Positions 16,960-25,609 of a DNA stretch of 64,000 nucleotides are shown here, piece by piece. A model generated the notes under the pieces. The model was given only the letters and a program-made list of their open reading frames with translations, did no database searches and was not told the DNA's origin. Source of the stretch: Propionivibrio dicarboxylicus (GTDB taxonomy: Bacteria > Pseudomonadota > Gammaproteobacteria > Burkholderiales > Rhodocyclaceae); the NCBI RefSeq assembly GCF_900099695.1, contig NZ_FNCY01000001.1, forward strand, positions 372,001-436,000, given 5' to 3'. The position numbers and the translations under genes are program-made. Positions within the stretch are counted from its first letter, which is position 1. Every line of letters starts with the position of its first letter.

Positions 16960-17949
16960 TTACTTCGCCAGCCAGCCTTCGCGCTTGAAGACGCCGTACG
17001 CCCGGGCCGTGTCCTGCGTGATGTACTTGCGCAGATCCTCACCCGCCATGAAGGTTTCGGTCTGGGAAGTCTTCTCGATGTACGCTTTCCATTCCGACGT
17101 CTGACGCACCTTGTCCATCACGCTGGAATAGAACGCGACCACGTCCGGCGAAACACCGGCCGCCAGCCAGATCGTGCGCGGCATCTGGTAGGTCTCGACC
17201 GGAATCCCGCTTTCCTTGCAGGTCGGGATGTCGGACCAACTCATCTCCTTGGTCACCTTCGGACCCGCCATCATGCGCTTCGGGCTGAAGACGCAGAGCG
17301 GACGGATCATGTTGGCCTTCCACTGGCCGATATTTTCGTTCGGGTTATTCACATTCGAATCAATGTGGCCACCCGCCAGTTGAATCGCCGCCTCGCCGCC
17401 GCTCTTGAAGGGGATGTAGTTGAACTTGGCGCCGGTCGCATCGCTGACGATGCTGACCAGCGTCTGATCGGTATCCTTCGACTGCGAACCGCCCATGCGC
17501 AGGCCGTCACCCTTCTTGGCTGCCTCGATGAAGCCCTTGGCGTCCTTGTACGGCGACTTGGCATTGACCCAGATCAGGAATTCATCGAGCGCCATCGCCG
17601 CGACCGGCGTGAAGCTTTCGGTCGCGTAACCCATCTTGGCGACCAGTGGCAGCAGATATTCGTTGTTGGTGCCGAAAGTCACGCGGTACGGGTTACTCTG
17701 TTCGCTCGCGCCATAGACGTAGCCTTCGCTGCCAGCACCGCCTCCCTTGTTGACGACGACGATCGGCGCATCCATCAACTTGTTTTTGACGATGATCGAC
17801 TGAATCGTCCGGGTGAAAATATCGGTGCCACCACCGGCGCCGCTGGTCACGACAAACTCTACGGGCTTGTCGGGCGTCCATGCGGCGTGTGCGCCAGCGG
17901 CACAGAATGCGGTAGCCAGCAAGGTGGCGATCATTCCTGTCTTGAACAT
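16960..17949 (-). CDS. tctC: Tripartite tricarboxylate transporter substrate-binding protein (TctC/Bug family)
   Basis: 329 residues. A signal peptide (MFKTGMIATLLATAFCAAGAHA) is followed by the Bug fold: PVEFVVTSGAGGGTDIFTRTI near 30, VVVNKGGGAGSEGYVYG near 62, and a late SDIPTCKESGIPVE segment. The ATG at 17949 has GAGGAG eight bases upstream, better than an in-frame ATG 14 codons earlier. It delivers a carboxylate to TctAB. Substrate unknown; the neighbouring PdxA2-family gene hints at a sugar acid or an aromatic dicarboxylate. Confidence 0.9.
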   Translation of the reverse strand: MFKTGMIATLLATAFCAAGAHAAWTPDKPVEFVVTSGAGGGTDIFTRTIQSIIVKNKLMDAPIVVVNKGGGAGSEGYVYGASEQSNPYRVTFGTNNEYLLPLVAKMGYATESFTPVAAMALDEFLIWVNAKSPYKDAKGFIEAAKKGDGLRMGGSQSKDTDQTLVSIVSDATGAKFNYIPFKSGGEAAIQLAGGHIDSNVNNPNENIGQWKANMIRPLCVFSPKRMMAGPKVTKEMSWSDIPTCKESGIPVETYQMPRTIWLAAGVSPDVVAFYSSVMDKVRQTSEWKAYIEKTSQTETFMAGEDLRKYITQDTARAYGVFKREGWLAK

Positions 17950-18025
17950 TGTTTGACTCCTCGTGTGCGAATTGAAACGTGATGAAAACAACGTTTATGC
18001 AACCCCTGATGCAACTCTGTTCTTG

Positions 18026-19042
18026 TTATGTATTCTTTGCAGCCCGATTTCTCGCCGCCATGCGCGCCGCCAACAACAATGCAGCCTTGCTGGCGCCGAG
18101 ATTGGCGATACCGCGCCCGGCGATGTCGTAAGCAGTGCCATGGGCCGGCGTGCAAATCGGGAAGGGAAACCCGCCCATCATCGTGACGCCGCGATCGAAG
18201 CCCATCAGCTTCATGGCGATCTGGCCTTGATCGTGATACATGGTCAGGACGCCGTCGAACTCGCCATTCCGCGCCCGCACATAGACCGTGTCCGCCGGGT
18301 ACGGTCCCGAAGCATTGTAGCCCTTGCTCACCGCCAGTTTCACTGCCGGTTCAATGATATCGATCTCCTCGCGACCAAAGTTGCCACCATCACCGGCGTG
18401 CGGGTTCAATCCGGCAACGGCAATGCGCGGGTTCGCCAGCCCAGACTCACGCATGCACCGGTCGGCAAGATCCAACTCCGCGACGATGCCCTCGGCCGTC
18501 AAGGACGAGGCCACCTGGGAGAGCGGGATATGTGAAGTAACGCGGCAATTCCACAACGAGTCCAGCACGTTGAACTCGCGCGCGGGCCCGGTAAATCCGG
18601 TGATCTCGGCTGCATAGCGGATTTCGTCGTCGTACTTGGGATAGACGTAGCGCATGGCCTTCTTGTTGAAAGGTGTGAAGCACACCGCATCGGCCTTGCC
18701 TTCCTTTGCCATGAGCAGCGCACGGCGGAAATTCTCGAGTGCGAAGGCGCCCCCTTCCGGCGTCGCTTCACCGCGTTTGACCGTCTCGAGCGCCAGATGG
18801 CCGAGATCGATCAGCACCGGACGCGGCGACGCGTCATAGGCCACCTCGGGCGAAACCACGGCAATATCCAGCGTGACGCCGGCGATGCGTGCGCCCTCGG
18901 CCAGGATGCGCCGATCGCCGAAAACAACGATCTGGGCTGCCGCCCTGACCTCGTCGTTCGCCAGCAACTTGGCGGTCAGTTCCGGACTGATGCCGGCGGG
19001 ATCGCCCATGGCCAGGGCGATAGTGGGAAGTGAAAGATTCAC
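18026..19042 (-). CDS. PdxA2-family dehydrogenase (4-phospho-sugar-acid or dihydrodiol dehydrogenase type)
   Basis: 338 residues of the PdxA superfamily. The start is GTG at 19042 with a near-perfect AAGGAGG site nine bases upstream. Motifs: MGDPAGISPEL at the N-terminus, TPFNKKAM near 124, NPHAGDGGNFGREEID near 212, MYHDQGQIAMK near 269 and PAHGTAYDIAGRG near 300. The metal-binding histidines (SHIPLS, YHDQG, AHGTAYD) are present. The '(A)HGTAYDIAG' form is typical of PdxA2 proteins rather than vitamin B6 PdxA. Relatives oxidise 4-phospho-D-threonate or 4-phospho-D-erythronate, or the cis-dihydrodiol of terephthalate (TphB). It heads an operon with tctCBA; no DUF1537 kinase or ring-hydroxylating oxygenase is in view. 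Confidence 0.85.
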   Translation of the reverse strand: MNLSLPTIALAMGDPAGISPELTAKLLANDEVRAAAQIVVFGDRRILAEGARIAGVTLDIAVVSPEVAYDASPRPVLIDLGHLALETVKRGEATPEGGAFALENFRRALLMAKEGKADAVCFTPFNKKAMRYVYPKYDDEIRYAAEITGFTGPAREFNVLDSLWNCRVTSHIPLSQVASSLTAEGIVAELDLADRCMRESGLANPRIAVAGLNPHAGDGGNFGREEIDIIEPAVKLAVSKGYNASGPYPADTVYVRARNGEFDGVLTMYHDQGQIAMKLMGFDRGVTMMGGFPFPICTPAHGTAYDIAGRGIANLGASKAALLLAARMAARNRAAKNT

Positions 19043-19111
19043 GGTAGAGCCTCCTTGGGGTGAACTCGGGTCGATCCACATCCAAACGCTTTGATGTTTG
19101 ATCCATTATCA

Positions 19112-19133
19112 TGTATTCTGAATTCAGAATGCA
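19112..19133. promoter_or_regulatory. Candidate operator of the FCD/GntR regulator
   Basis: ATTCTGAATTCAGAAT (19115-19130) is a perfect 16-bp palindrome, extended to 22 bp with a single mismatched pair. It lies in the divergent region between the pdxA2-like gene and the GntR gene. FCD-type regulators usually bind short AT-rich palindromes in such positions. Confidence 0.5.
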
Positions 19134-19214
19134 ACACGTTCAAAGAAAAATTTTTTGACGTCCGTGGTATCGTTCGCTCCTATCGAAGCGCACCAACCCT
19201 CGCAGGAAATTCGC

Positions 19215-19916
19215 ATGAACACTCAAGACGCCGCCATTCCAAGCCTCGATTCCGACCTGGCCGACGGTGCCATCACCCCGATCGATCGGCCGACCTTGCA
19301 TAGCGTTGTTGTCTCCCGGCTACGCGACATGATCATTGAGGGCGTACTGCTACCCGGCACCCGCATCAATGAAGGGCAACTCGGTCAGCAACTCGGCGTT
19401 TCCCGCACGCCGCTACGCGAAGCGCTCAAGGTGCTGGCCATGGAAGGGCTGGTCGAACTTGTGCCGGGACGCGGCGCAATGGTCTGTGTGCTGACGGCGA
19501 AGGATGTTCGTGACATGCTTGAGGTGCTCAGTTCACTGGAACATTTGGCGGGCACCCTGACCTGCCAGAACGCCAGCGATGCGCAGATCGGTGCCGTCCG
19601 GACGCTGCATGACGAAATGCTGGCTTTCTACCGCTCCGGCGACCGTCTGCAGTACTTCAAGAAAAACCAGCAGATTCACTCGGCACTGATCGTGCTGGCG
19701 GGCAATGCCTCGCTGGCGATGGTGCATGACATCCTGCAATCGAAAATGCGACGTATCCGCTATCTCGGCGACCAAAACGACGACACCTGGTCGGGCGCCG
19801 TCGCCGATCACGAAGAAATGATTGCCGCGCTTGAGGCCCGCGACGGCCCGAGACTGTCAGCGGCGCTCGTCGATCATTTGACACGGACCTGGGACCGTGT
19901 CAAGGACGCCATCTGA
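19215..19916 (+). CDS. GntR-family transcriptional regulator, FCD (FadR C-terminal domain) type
   Basis: 233 residues. The winged helix-turn-helix at about 30-95 includes LRDMIIEGVLLPGTRINEGQLGQQLGVSRTPLREALKVLAMEGLV, the GntR signature. The C-terminal helical FCD ligand domain has the usual histidines (KNQQIHSALI, VADHEEMIAALEARDG, LVDHL). The ATG at 19215 follows AGGAAATTCGC; the frame is open 20 codons upstream without a ribosome-binding site. Divergent from the pdxA2-tctCBA operon, which it probably controls through the palindrome between them, with the transported carboxylate or a catabolite as effector (inference). Confidence 0.9.
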   Translation: MNTQDAAIPSLDSDLADGAITPIDRPTLHSVVVSRLRDMIIEGVLLPGTRINEGQLGQQLGVSRTPLREALKVLAMEGLVELVPGRGAMVCVLTAKDVRDMLEVLSSLEHLAGTLTCQNASDAQIGAVRTLHDEMLAFYRSGDRLQYFKKNQQIHSALIVLAGNASLAMVHDILQSKMRRIRYLGDQNDDTWSGAVADHEEMIAALEARDGPRLSAALVDHLTRTWDRVKDAI

Positions 19917-19972
19917 AACTCGGTTAGCTTCAGGCTCGAAATACCGGGCGGCCAAGCGAGAAGAGTGTTCGC

Positions 19973-20944
19973 TTACTTCCGCTGCGCGACCAGCCGTTGG
20001 GCAACCGCCTCGTCGGTGACCAGGCAGTTGACATACCCGGCCGTCAGGATCGCCTGGATGATGTTCGCCTTGTAAACCCCGCCGGAAATCAGGATGCTGT
20101 GCGGAATCGATTTGAGATCCTGAGGCGGCAGCGCAATCACGCACTGGTTGAGCATGTGATCGACCGGCCGACCGTCGGCATCGAGGAAGGTACCGAGAAT
20201 TTCGCCGATGGCGCCCATTCGCTTCAACTCGGGTAGACGATCGCGCACACTGCCGATCGAACTCAGCGAGGTCATCTTCGTTCCCGGCGTCAGATCGCCG
20301 CAGGAAACGATCGCCAAATTCGACTTACGGGCGCGCGCCATGACTTCATTGACGCCGCTATGGGTCAACAAAATCTCGCGGCTCTCGATGCTCGGACAGT
20401 ACACCGGCGCCGTCACAAAATAGCACTCGGAGCCCAAAGTTCTGGCAAGTTCAGTCGACACGTCAAAGGAGTTCGTTTCGGAAGCGCGCATCAGCCCGCC
20501 CATCAGCGAGACGACTGCGCTGCCCTTGAGCGATCGCGAACGCAAACGTTTGATGCTCGCGCTCAGCGTCCGCCCCCAGCCAACGGCAAAGCACTGATCA
20601 TCCTCAATCAGCGTATCCAGCATCACGCCGGCCGCGTCGCCGATCATCCGACGCTGCTGTTCATCGTCATCGACCGAAGGCACGACAGACACGCACTTGA
20701 GCCCGTACAGATCGCGCAACTGCTCTTCGAGCTGGACACACCCCGCCAGCGGCAAGCGGATATCGACAACCACCGAGCCGTCCTCGCGCAATTGTCCGGC
20801 GATCTTGTTCACCCGTGCGCGAGCAATCCCGAGACGATCGGAAATCTCCTGCTGAGTCAGGCCGGCCACGTAGTAATACCAGGCTATGCGCGCACGCAGT
20901 TGCTCCCCGCCTTGAATGACGGGTTCATCACGGTTCTTCGGCAT
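19973..20944 (-). CDS. SorC/DeoR-type sugar-binding transcriptional regulator
   Basis: 323 residues from the ATG at 20944; an in-frame TTG at 20977 would add 11. N-terminal HTH at about 19-50 (RIAWYYYVAGLTQQEISDRLGIARARVNK). The large C-terminal effector domain of the SorC family follows (CFAVGWGRTLSASIKRL, SLMGGLMRASETNSFDVSTELARTLG, GDLTPGTKMTSLSSIG, and the terminal ISGGVYKANIIQAILTAGYVNCLVTDEAVAQRLV). Such regulators bind phosphorylated sugars or sugar acids. Its target is not obvious. It is convergent with the GntR gene and close to the pdxA2-tctCBA operon, which may mean two layers of control. Confidence 0.9.
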   Translation of the reverse strand: MPKNRDEPVIQGGEQLRARIAWYYYVAGLTQQEISDRLGIARARVNKIAGQLREDGSVVVDIRLPLAGCVQLEEQLRDLYGLKCVSVVPSVDDDEQQRRMIGDAAGVMLDTLIEDDQCFAVGWGRTLSASIKRLRSRSLKGSAVVSLMGGLMRASETNSFDVSTELARTLGSECYFVTAPVYCPSIESREILLTHSGVNEVMARARKSNLAIVSCGDLTPGTKMTSLSSIGSVRDRLPELKRMGAIGEILGTFLDADGRPVDHMLNQCVIALPPQDLKSIPHSILISGGVYKANIIQAILTAGYVNCLVTDEAVAQRLVAQRK

Positions 20945-21023
20945 TTCTCTTGGCGTCAACGAAATCGAATCAGACAATGATCAACACGGCAGGCGATGAG
21001 GCCAACCGAATCCAAAACGCTAT

Positions 21024-21054
21024 TCTATACAAATGTTGTTTTTGACGTACAAAA
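21024..21054 (-). promoter_or_regulatory. Putative promoter and operator of the SorC-type regulator
   Basis: On the minus strand, TTGTAC (21052-21047), a 17-bp spacer and TATAGA (21029-21024) make a good sigma-70 promoter for the gene starting at 20944. TTTTG-ACGTA-CAAAA (21040-21054) is an inverted repeat over the -35, a candidate autoregulatory site. Confidence 0.5.
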
Positions 21055-21069
21055 GTATTTTTGCCGCCT

Positions 21070-21099
21070 AAAAAGAAAACGGGCGCTCACGCGCCCGTT
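21070..21099 (-). terminator. Rho-independent terminator of the frd operon
   Basis: AACGGGCGC (21078-21086), TCAC loop, GCGCCCGTT (21091-21099). Read on the minus strand it is followed by TTTCTTTT. It lies 25 bp beyond the frdD stop. Confidence 0.88.
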
Positions 21100-21124
21100 G
21101 GCTGATTCGAGGAATATCCTCAGA

Positions 21125-21490
21125 TCAGAACCCAACTCCCAGCAACACGACGGCCGAAATCACCGTCCCGACAAAGGCCGAGCCATAGCACAGGAGCTTG
21201 GCGCCCATACCGGCGTGGATGCCGAATTCATGCAGCGAATGGTAGATCCGGTGCACGGCATGCCACATGAACAGGGCGATCACGGCGAAGATGAAGCCTT
21301 TGCCGATGAAGTTCTGGGCGAAGGCAAGCATCTTCGGATAGCTCATCGTCCCTTGCGGCAACAGCAGGCCCAGCGGCACAGCCAGACCGGTGATGAACAC
21401 CAGGGCCGGCCCGAACAACGCCGACAGCATGCCGCCAGCCCCAAAGAGGCCCCAGAAAATCGGGGCATTCGAACGCTTACGAGTTTTCAT
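21125..21490 (-). CDS. frdD: Fumarate reductase membrane anchor FrdD
   Basis: 121 residues with three transmembrane helices (FWGLFGAGGMLSALFGPALVFITGL; LAFAQNFIGKGFIFAVIALFMWHAVHRIYHSLHEFG; LLCYGSAFVGTVISAVVLLGVGF). The AVHRIYHSLHEFGIH segment matches the FrdD quinol-site region. The start overlaps the frdC stop (ATGA). Length matches E. coli FrdD (119). With FrdC it anchors FrdAB and oxidises menaquinol; no heme-binding pair typical of SdhCD is apparent. Confidence 0.93.
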   Translation of the reverse strand: MKTRKRSNAPIFWGLFGAGGMLSALFGPALVFITGLAVPLGLLLPQGTMSYPKMLAFAQNFIGKGFIFAVIALFMWHAVHRIYHSLHEFGIHAGMGAKLLCYGSAFVGTVISAVVLLGVGF

Positions 21491-21885
21491 GCGGCAATCC
21501 TCCAAACCAGAACGATGAGTCCGAGACTCGCGACCGCGGCGGCAACCAGACCGCCGGTGATGATCGCGCAGGGCGACAGTTTCTCGCCGCCAACCCGGAT
21601 CGGCGGCAGGGTGATCGGCATGATCTTGAACCACGTATAAGCGTGGTAAGCGATCGCCACCAGCAGCGCCAGGTGGAAGACCAAGGCGCCCGGACTTTGC
21701 AGTGCGGCCAGCCAGCCATTCCAAGCCGCCTCACCCTGACCGAGACGGATCAGCCCGACCAGCAGCGTCACCGCATACGCCAGCACGAACAGCGCAGTGC
21801 TCTCATGGATCACATATTCGACAAAGAACGGGTTTTTCTTCCACCACCCATCCATCGACCGGACATAAGGTTTACGCTTGCTCAC
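21487..21885 (-). CDS. frdC: Fumarate reductase membrane anchor FrdC
   Basis: 132 residues (E. coli FrdC 131). The N-terminus [32 protein letters not shown] matches the FrdC pattern in which the E in the first helix takes part in quinol binding. Three transmembrane helices follow. The start is GTG at 21885, overlapping the frdB stop as GTGA, with an AAGGGGG site upstream. This residue pattern supports Frd rather than Sdh. Confidence 0.93.
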   Translation of the reverse strand: MSKRKPYVRSMDGWWKKNPFFVEYVIHESTALFVLAYAVTLLVGLIRLGQGEAAWNGWLAALQSPGALVFHLALLVAIAYHAYTWFKIMPITLPPIRVGGEKLSPCAIITGGLVAAAVASLGLIVLVWRIAA

Positions 21886-22634
21886 TTGGCACCCCCTTTC
21901 GGCGACAGGAAGCGCAGGAAGTAATCCTTCGCTGCATTGGTCTTGTTGATATTGACGGCGTTGGCCGGATCGACGTGCTTCGGACAGACTTCGGAGCAGT
22001 AACCGACTGCGCTGCAATTGAAGACGCCTTCTTCCGACGCCACCAGTTCCATCCGCTGCTCGGCGCCGCCGTCACGCGAGTCCATGTTGTAGCGATGCAG
22101 CAACGCCATCGCGCCCGGACCGATGAAGTCGGGATTCAGACCGAATTGCGGACATGCGGCATAGCACAGCGTGCAGTTGATGCACGAAGTGAACTGCATG
22201 TAGTCCTGGACCTGCGCCGGCGTCTGGATGTATTCACCTTGATCGAGCGAACGCTTCTCGGCCGGAATGATGTACGGCTGGACGCTTTCGAGCTTCTCGA
22301 TGAAACCGGAAAGATCGACCACCAGATCCTTCTCGATCGGGAAATGCGCAAGCGCCTCGATCGTGATGCGGTTCGGGTAGTAATCGCGGATGAAGGTCTC
22401 GCAGGAAAGCTTCGGCACACCATTGATCATCATGCCGCAGCTACCGCAGATGGCCATCCGGCACGACCAGCGATAGGTCAGCGAACCGTCGAAGTTGTCC
22501 TTAATGTACTGGGCGCCCTGCAACACCGACATATCGTCGGTGAAGGGCACCTTATAGACCTCCGAATGCGGCGCTTCATCGCTCTCCGGCTTGTAGCGCA
22601 ACACTTCGATTTCAATGAATTTCTGTTCAGACAT
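21882..22634 (-). CDS. frdB: Fumarate reductase iron-sulfur subunit FrdB
   Basis: 250 residues (E. coli FrdB 244). [2Fe-2S] ligands lie in [22 protein letters not shown]. The [4Fe-4S] and [3Fe-4S] ligands lie in [12 protein letters not shown] and [17 protein letters not shown]. The ATG at 22634 overlaps the end of frdA by 8 bp; an in-frame start 15 codons earlier lies inside frdA and is less likely. It passes electrons from the quinol site to the flavin of FrdA. Confidence 0.96.
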   Translation of the reverse strand: MSEQKFIEIEVLRYKPESDEAPHSEVYKVPFTDDMSVLQGAQYIKDNFDGSLTYRWSCRMAICGSCGMMINGVPKLSCETFIRDYYPNRITIEALAHFPIEKDLVVDLSGFIEKLESVQPYIIPAEKRSLDQGEYIQTPAQVQDYMQFTSCINCTLCYAACPQFGLNPDFIGPGAMALLHRYNMDSRDGGAEQRMELVASEEGVFNCSAVGYCSEVCPKHVDPANAVNINKTNAAKDYFLRFLSPKGGAK

Positions 22635-24417
22635 GGGAGGCTTTCCTTTCCGCGTCGGCTTTTTCACCCGCCGCACCATAGACGCGAGCGGCCGGTTGGG
22701 ACTTGGTGATCTTCACATCGGCGTACTGGATGCGGGGCAGAGCACCCTGCACATAGAACGCGTCGGAGTGCTTGAGGAAGTTCACGTCGTCACGCTGCTC
22801 GTACCCGTCGAGACGTTGATGCGCGCCACGGGATTCCTTGCGGTTGATTGCCGAATACGCGATAGCCTGAGCCACGTCGAGCTGATAATCGAGCTCGATG
22901 GCCGTCAGCCAATCGGTGTTCCACACGCTCGACTTGTCGTCGAGTTCGACGTTCTTGAAGCGCTCACGCAGTTCGGCCAGCTTGTCGCAGGTCGTCTGCA
23001 TGGTGTCATGGACGCGATAAATGCCGCAGCCGTCTTCCATGGTCTGCACCATTTCCTTGCGGATAGTGGCGACCCGCTCCTTGCCGCCGGTCTGCGCCTT
23101 GAATGCGGTAACACGCTTCTCGATCGCTTCGGCCTGCTTGTGCAGGCTGTCGGTGTTGCCGAAGCCAACCGACTTGGCCGTCTTGGCGGCTTCGTCGCCG
23201 GCCAGCTTGCCGAACACGACGAGTTCGGTCAGCGAGTTCGAGCCCAAACGGTTCGCGCCGTGCAGACCGACGTTCGAGCATTCGCCGATCGCGTAGAGGC
23301 CGCGCAGCGTCGTTTCGCACTTGTTGTCGGTGGCGATACCGCCCATCGTGTAGTGCACCGCCGGACGCACCGGGATCGGTTGCGTCGCCGGATCGATACC
23401 GAGGAAGGTTTCGGCCATTTCGCAGATCAGCGGCAGACGCTCGTGCAGACGCTCCTTGCCGAGATGGCGCAGATCGAGATGGACGTGCTTGCCGAGCACC
23501 GGATCTTCGAAGACGCGGCCCTTCTGCATTTCGAAGTAGAACGACTGGCTCAGGCGGTCGCGCGGGCCGAGTTCCATGTACTTGTTCTTCGGCTTGTCGC
23601 CGATCGGTCCGAGACCGTAGTCCTGCAGATAACGGTAACCGTCCTTGTTGACCAGGTAGCCGCCTTCACCGCGGCACGCTTCGGTAAACAGCAGACCGGT
23701 GATCGGCATGCAGGTCGGGTGATACTGCACGAACTCCATGTCGCGCAGGGCCACGCCATGGCGGAACACCGCGCCTTGCGTGTCGCCGGTAACGATACCG
23801 CCCAGCGTGCTCTCGCGGAAGATACGGCCGGCACCGCCGGTAGCGACGATCACCGACTTACCTTGAATCATCGTGAATTCACCGGTGGCCATTTCCACGG
23901 CGACGATGCCCTGGCAACGACCATCTTCTTCCAGAATGTCGACGCAGAAATGCTCGTCGAAACGCTTGATCGAGGGAAACTGGATCGATGTCTGGAACAA
24001 GGTGTGGAGAATGTGGAATCCGGACTTGTCCGCAGCGAACCACGTCCGCTCGATCTTCATGCCGCCGAAGGGACGGACATTGACCTTGCCTTCGGGGGTG
24101 CGGCTCCACGGGCATCCCCAATGCTCGAGCTGGGTCAGCTCGATCGGGGCCTGCTGAACGAAATACTCGACGACATCCTGCTCGCACAGCCAGTCGCCAC
24201 CGCCAACGGTGTCGTGGAAATGAAGATCATAATTGTCGTCATCACGCTTGACGCCGGCCGCGCCGCCTTCCGCCGAAACGGTATGGCTGCGCATCGGATA
24301 GACCTTCGATACCAGTGCGATCTTCAGTGAAGGATCAGACTGCGCCACGGCGATTGCTGCGCGCAAACCAGACCCCCCTCCCCCTACGATAACAACGTCT
24401 GCCTTATAAATATTCAC
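22627..24417 (-). CDS. frdA: Fumarate reductase flavoprotein subunit FrdA
   Basis: 596 residues (E. coli FrdA 602), colinear with it. FAD-binding [15 protein letters not shown] is at the N-terminus. His45 in [11 protein letters not shown] is the covalent FAD site. Active-site blocks are [62 protein letters not shown] and [13 protein letters not shown]. The start is GTG at 24417 behind AGAAAGGA. It reduces fumarate to succinate anaerobically, or works in reverse. No other succinate dehydrogenase is in the window. A promoter and a CTAC-N8-GTAG palindrome lie upstream. Confidence 0.96.
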   Translation of the reverse strand: MNIYKADVVIVGGGGSGLRAAIAVAQSDPSLKIALVSKVYPMRSHTVSAEGGAAGVKRDDDNYDLHFHDTVGGGDWLCEQDVVEYFVQQAPIELTQLEHWGCPWSRTPEGKVNVRPFGGMKIERTWFAADKSGFHILHTLFQTSIQFPSIKRFDEHFCVDILEEDGRCQGIVAVEMATGEFTMIQGKSVIVATGGAGRIFRESTLGGIVTGDTQGAVFRHGVALRDMEFVQYHPTCMPITGLLFTEACRGEGGYLVNKDGYRYLQDYGLGPIGDKPKNKYMELGPRDRLSQSFYFEMQKGRVFEDPVLGKHVHLDLRHLGKERLHERLPLICEMAETFLGIDPATQPIPVRPAVHYTMGGIATDNKCETTLRGLYAIGECSNVGLHGANRLGSNSLTELVVFGKLAGDEAAKTAKSVGFGNTDSLHKQAEAIEKRVTAFKAQTGGKERVATIRKEMVQTMEDGCGIYRVHDTMQTTCDKLAELRERFKNVELDDKSSVWNTDWLTAIELDYQLDVAQAIAYSAINRKESRGAHQRLDGYEQRDDVNFLKHSDAFYVQGALPRIQYADVKITKSQPAARVYGAAGEKADAERKASHV

Positions 24418-24511
24418 GCTTAATCCTTTCTCGCGAAACGCGAATTTTGCTACGACCAGCGCCTACTGACCGTCCCGAAAACGGGCGGCCGTTTATGTAA
24501 AACCACTTGAA

Positions 24512-24540
24512 ATTATGGCGCTTAATTGTACCGCCGACAA
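24512..24540 (-). promoter_or_regulatory. Putative sigma-70 promoter of frdABCD
   Basis: On the minus strand TTGTCG (24540-24535), 17-bp spacer, CATAAT (24517-24512), followed by about 95 nt of leader before the frdA GTG. No FNR box (TTGA-N6-TCAA) is visible nearby, which is unexpected for a fumarate reductase. Confidence 0.45.
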
Positions 24541-24622
24541 CAGCCCCCCTCCGTCAAATCGCGCGAACCCGGCCTCCGACGCGAGCCCGTGCTTAAAAAC
24601 CCTTTCCCGTTCAATGCCATAG

Positions 24623-24650
24623 GGACGACTACTCAACCATGTAGTCGTCC
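24623..24650. promoter_or_regulatory. CTAC-N8-GTAG palindrome upstream of frdA
   Basis: GGACGACTAC (24623-24632), 8 bp, GTAGTCGTCC (24641-24650): a perfect 10-bp inverted repeat with the same spacing as the two sites before the malic enzyme gene. No T-run follows on the minus strand, so it is not a tatD terminator. It lies about 206-233 bp before the frdA start. Confidence 0.5.
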
Positions 24651-24694
24651 GCGAATGCGCTCAAAACGCCTCTCGCCCAACCGTCACCGACCAA

Positions 24695-25486
24695 TCACTC
24701 TGTCATATACAGGCAACGGCACGCATTTCGGGCGGTCGCTTCGATGATATCCGCGACCGGCATCTCCCGTAACTCGGCCAGCACCGCGGCAATGCGCAGA
24801 AGCTGATCCGGCGTATTGCGCGCACGGCCGCTATCCCCACCAAGCCAGGCGGGAGCGATATCCGGCGCGTCAGTCTCCAGGACTATCGATTCGATCGGCA
24901 AGGTCGCCGCCAACCGGCGAATGCGGGTTGATCCGGAATAGGTCATGGCACCGCCAAACCCCAGGCAGAATCCGAGTTTGATGAAGTGCTCCGCCTGCTC
25001 GCGGCTGCCATTGAATGCGTGTGCAATCCCGCCGCGCACCGGTATCGCACGCAGTTGCCCGAGCACGGCTTCCACAGCGCGGCGGACATGCAGAACGACC
25101 GGCAGGTCGAAATCGGCGGCGATACGCAGTTGCTCGCGCATAAAATGCGCCTGCCGATCGACATTGCCCGCCGCCTCAAAAAAATCCAGTCCGATTTCCC
25201 CGATCGCCACCGGCGAGAGCACGCCATCGATTTCAGCCTGTAAATACCGGCGTAACGCCCGGAGATCAGCCTCGTCAGAAGATCCAACGTAGAGTGGATG
25301 GATGCCATAGGCCGGGCGGCAACCCGCATAGCGCTCGCAACAGCTGCGGACCGCCGCGAAATTGGCGATGGCAACGGCAGGAACCAGCATCCGGTCAACG
25401 CCCGCGTCGCGCGCCGCGGCCACCACTGCAGGACGATCCCGATCAAACTCGGGCGCATCCAGATGACAGTGAGTATCGAAAAGCAT
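24695..25486 (-). CDS. TatD-family metal-dependent hydrolase
   Basis: 263 residues, TIM-barrel TatD family. Metal ligands: FDTHCHLD at the N-terminus, the Glu in IGEIGLDF near residue 97, the histidines in VVLHVRRA and GIAHAFNGS, and the Asp in VLETDAPDIAP. The family includes DNases and 3'-5' exonucleases (YcfH, YjjV, TatD); this one looks closest to the YjjV/YcfH type. The ATG at 25486 is clear. It lies downstream of spoT on the same strand, with a 123-bp gap that holds nothing recognisable. Confidence 0.88.
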   Translation of the reverse strand: MLFDTHCHLDAPEFDRDRPAVVAAARDAGVDRMLVPAVAIANFAAVRSCCERYAGCRPAYGIHPLYVGSSDEADLRALRRYLQAEIDGVLSPVAIGEIGLDFFEAAGNVDRQAHFMREQLRIAADFDLPVVLHVRRAVEAVLGQLRAIPVRGGIAHAFNGSREQAEHFIKLGFCLGFGGAMTYSGSTRIRRLAATLPIESIVLETDAPDIAPAWLGGDSGRARNTPDQLLRIAAVLAELREMPVADIIEATARNACRCLYMTE

Positions 25487-25609
25487 GGCTTAGTGCAAGG
25501 TCGTAGTAACGAGACACCCTACGGTGCCGACGGTGCTGCCGGCAACCCCCGCTCGCCGAAAACCGACCGCACCCCTTGCGCTGGCGTCGGCGGTCGCGGC
25601 AATCACGCG

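Noticed and set aside
18026-19042. Vitamin B6 gene pdxA
   Set aside because: The AHGTAYDIAG and DQGQIAMK motifs and the operon with a TTT transporter fit the PdxA2 group better.
22615-24330. 571-codon plus-strand open frame opposite frdA
   Set aside because: Antisense to a fully conserved FrdA; composition of a shadow frame.
21125-24417. Succinate dehydrogenase sdhCDAB
   Set aside because: Gene order A-B-C-D, subunit lengths and membrane-anchor motifs match fumarate reductase of the E. coli type.
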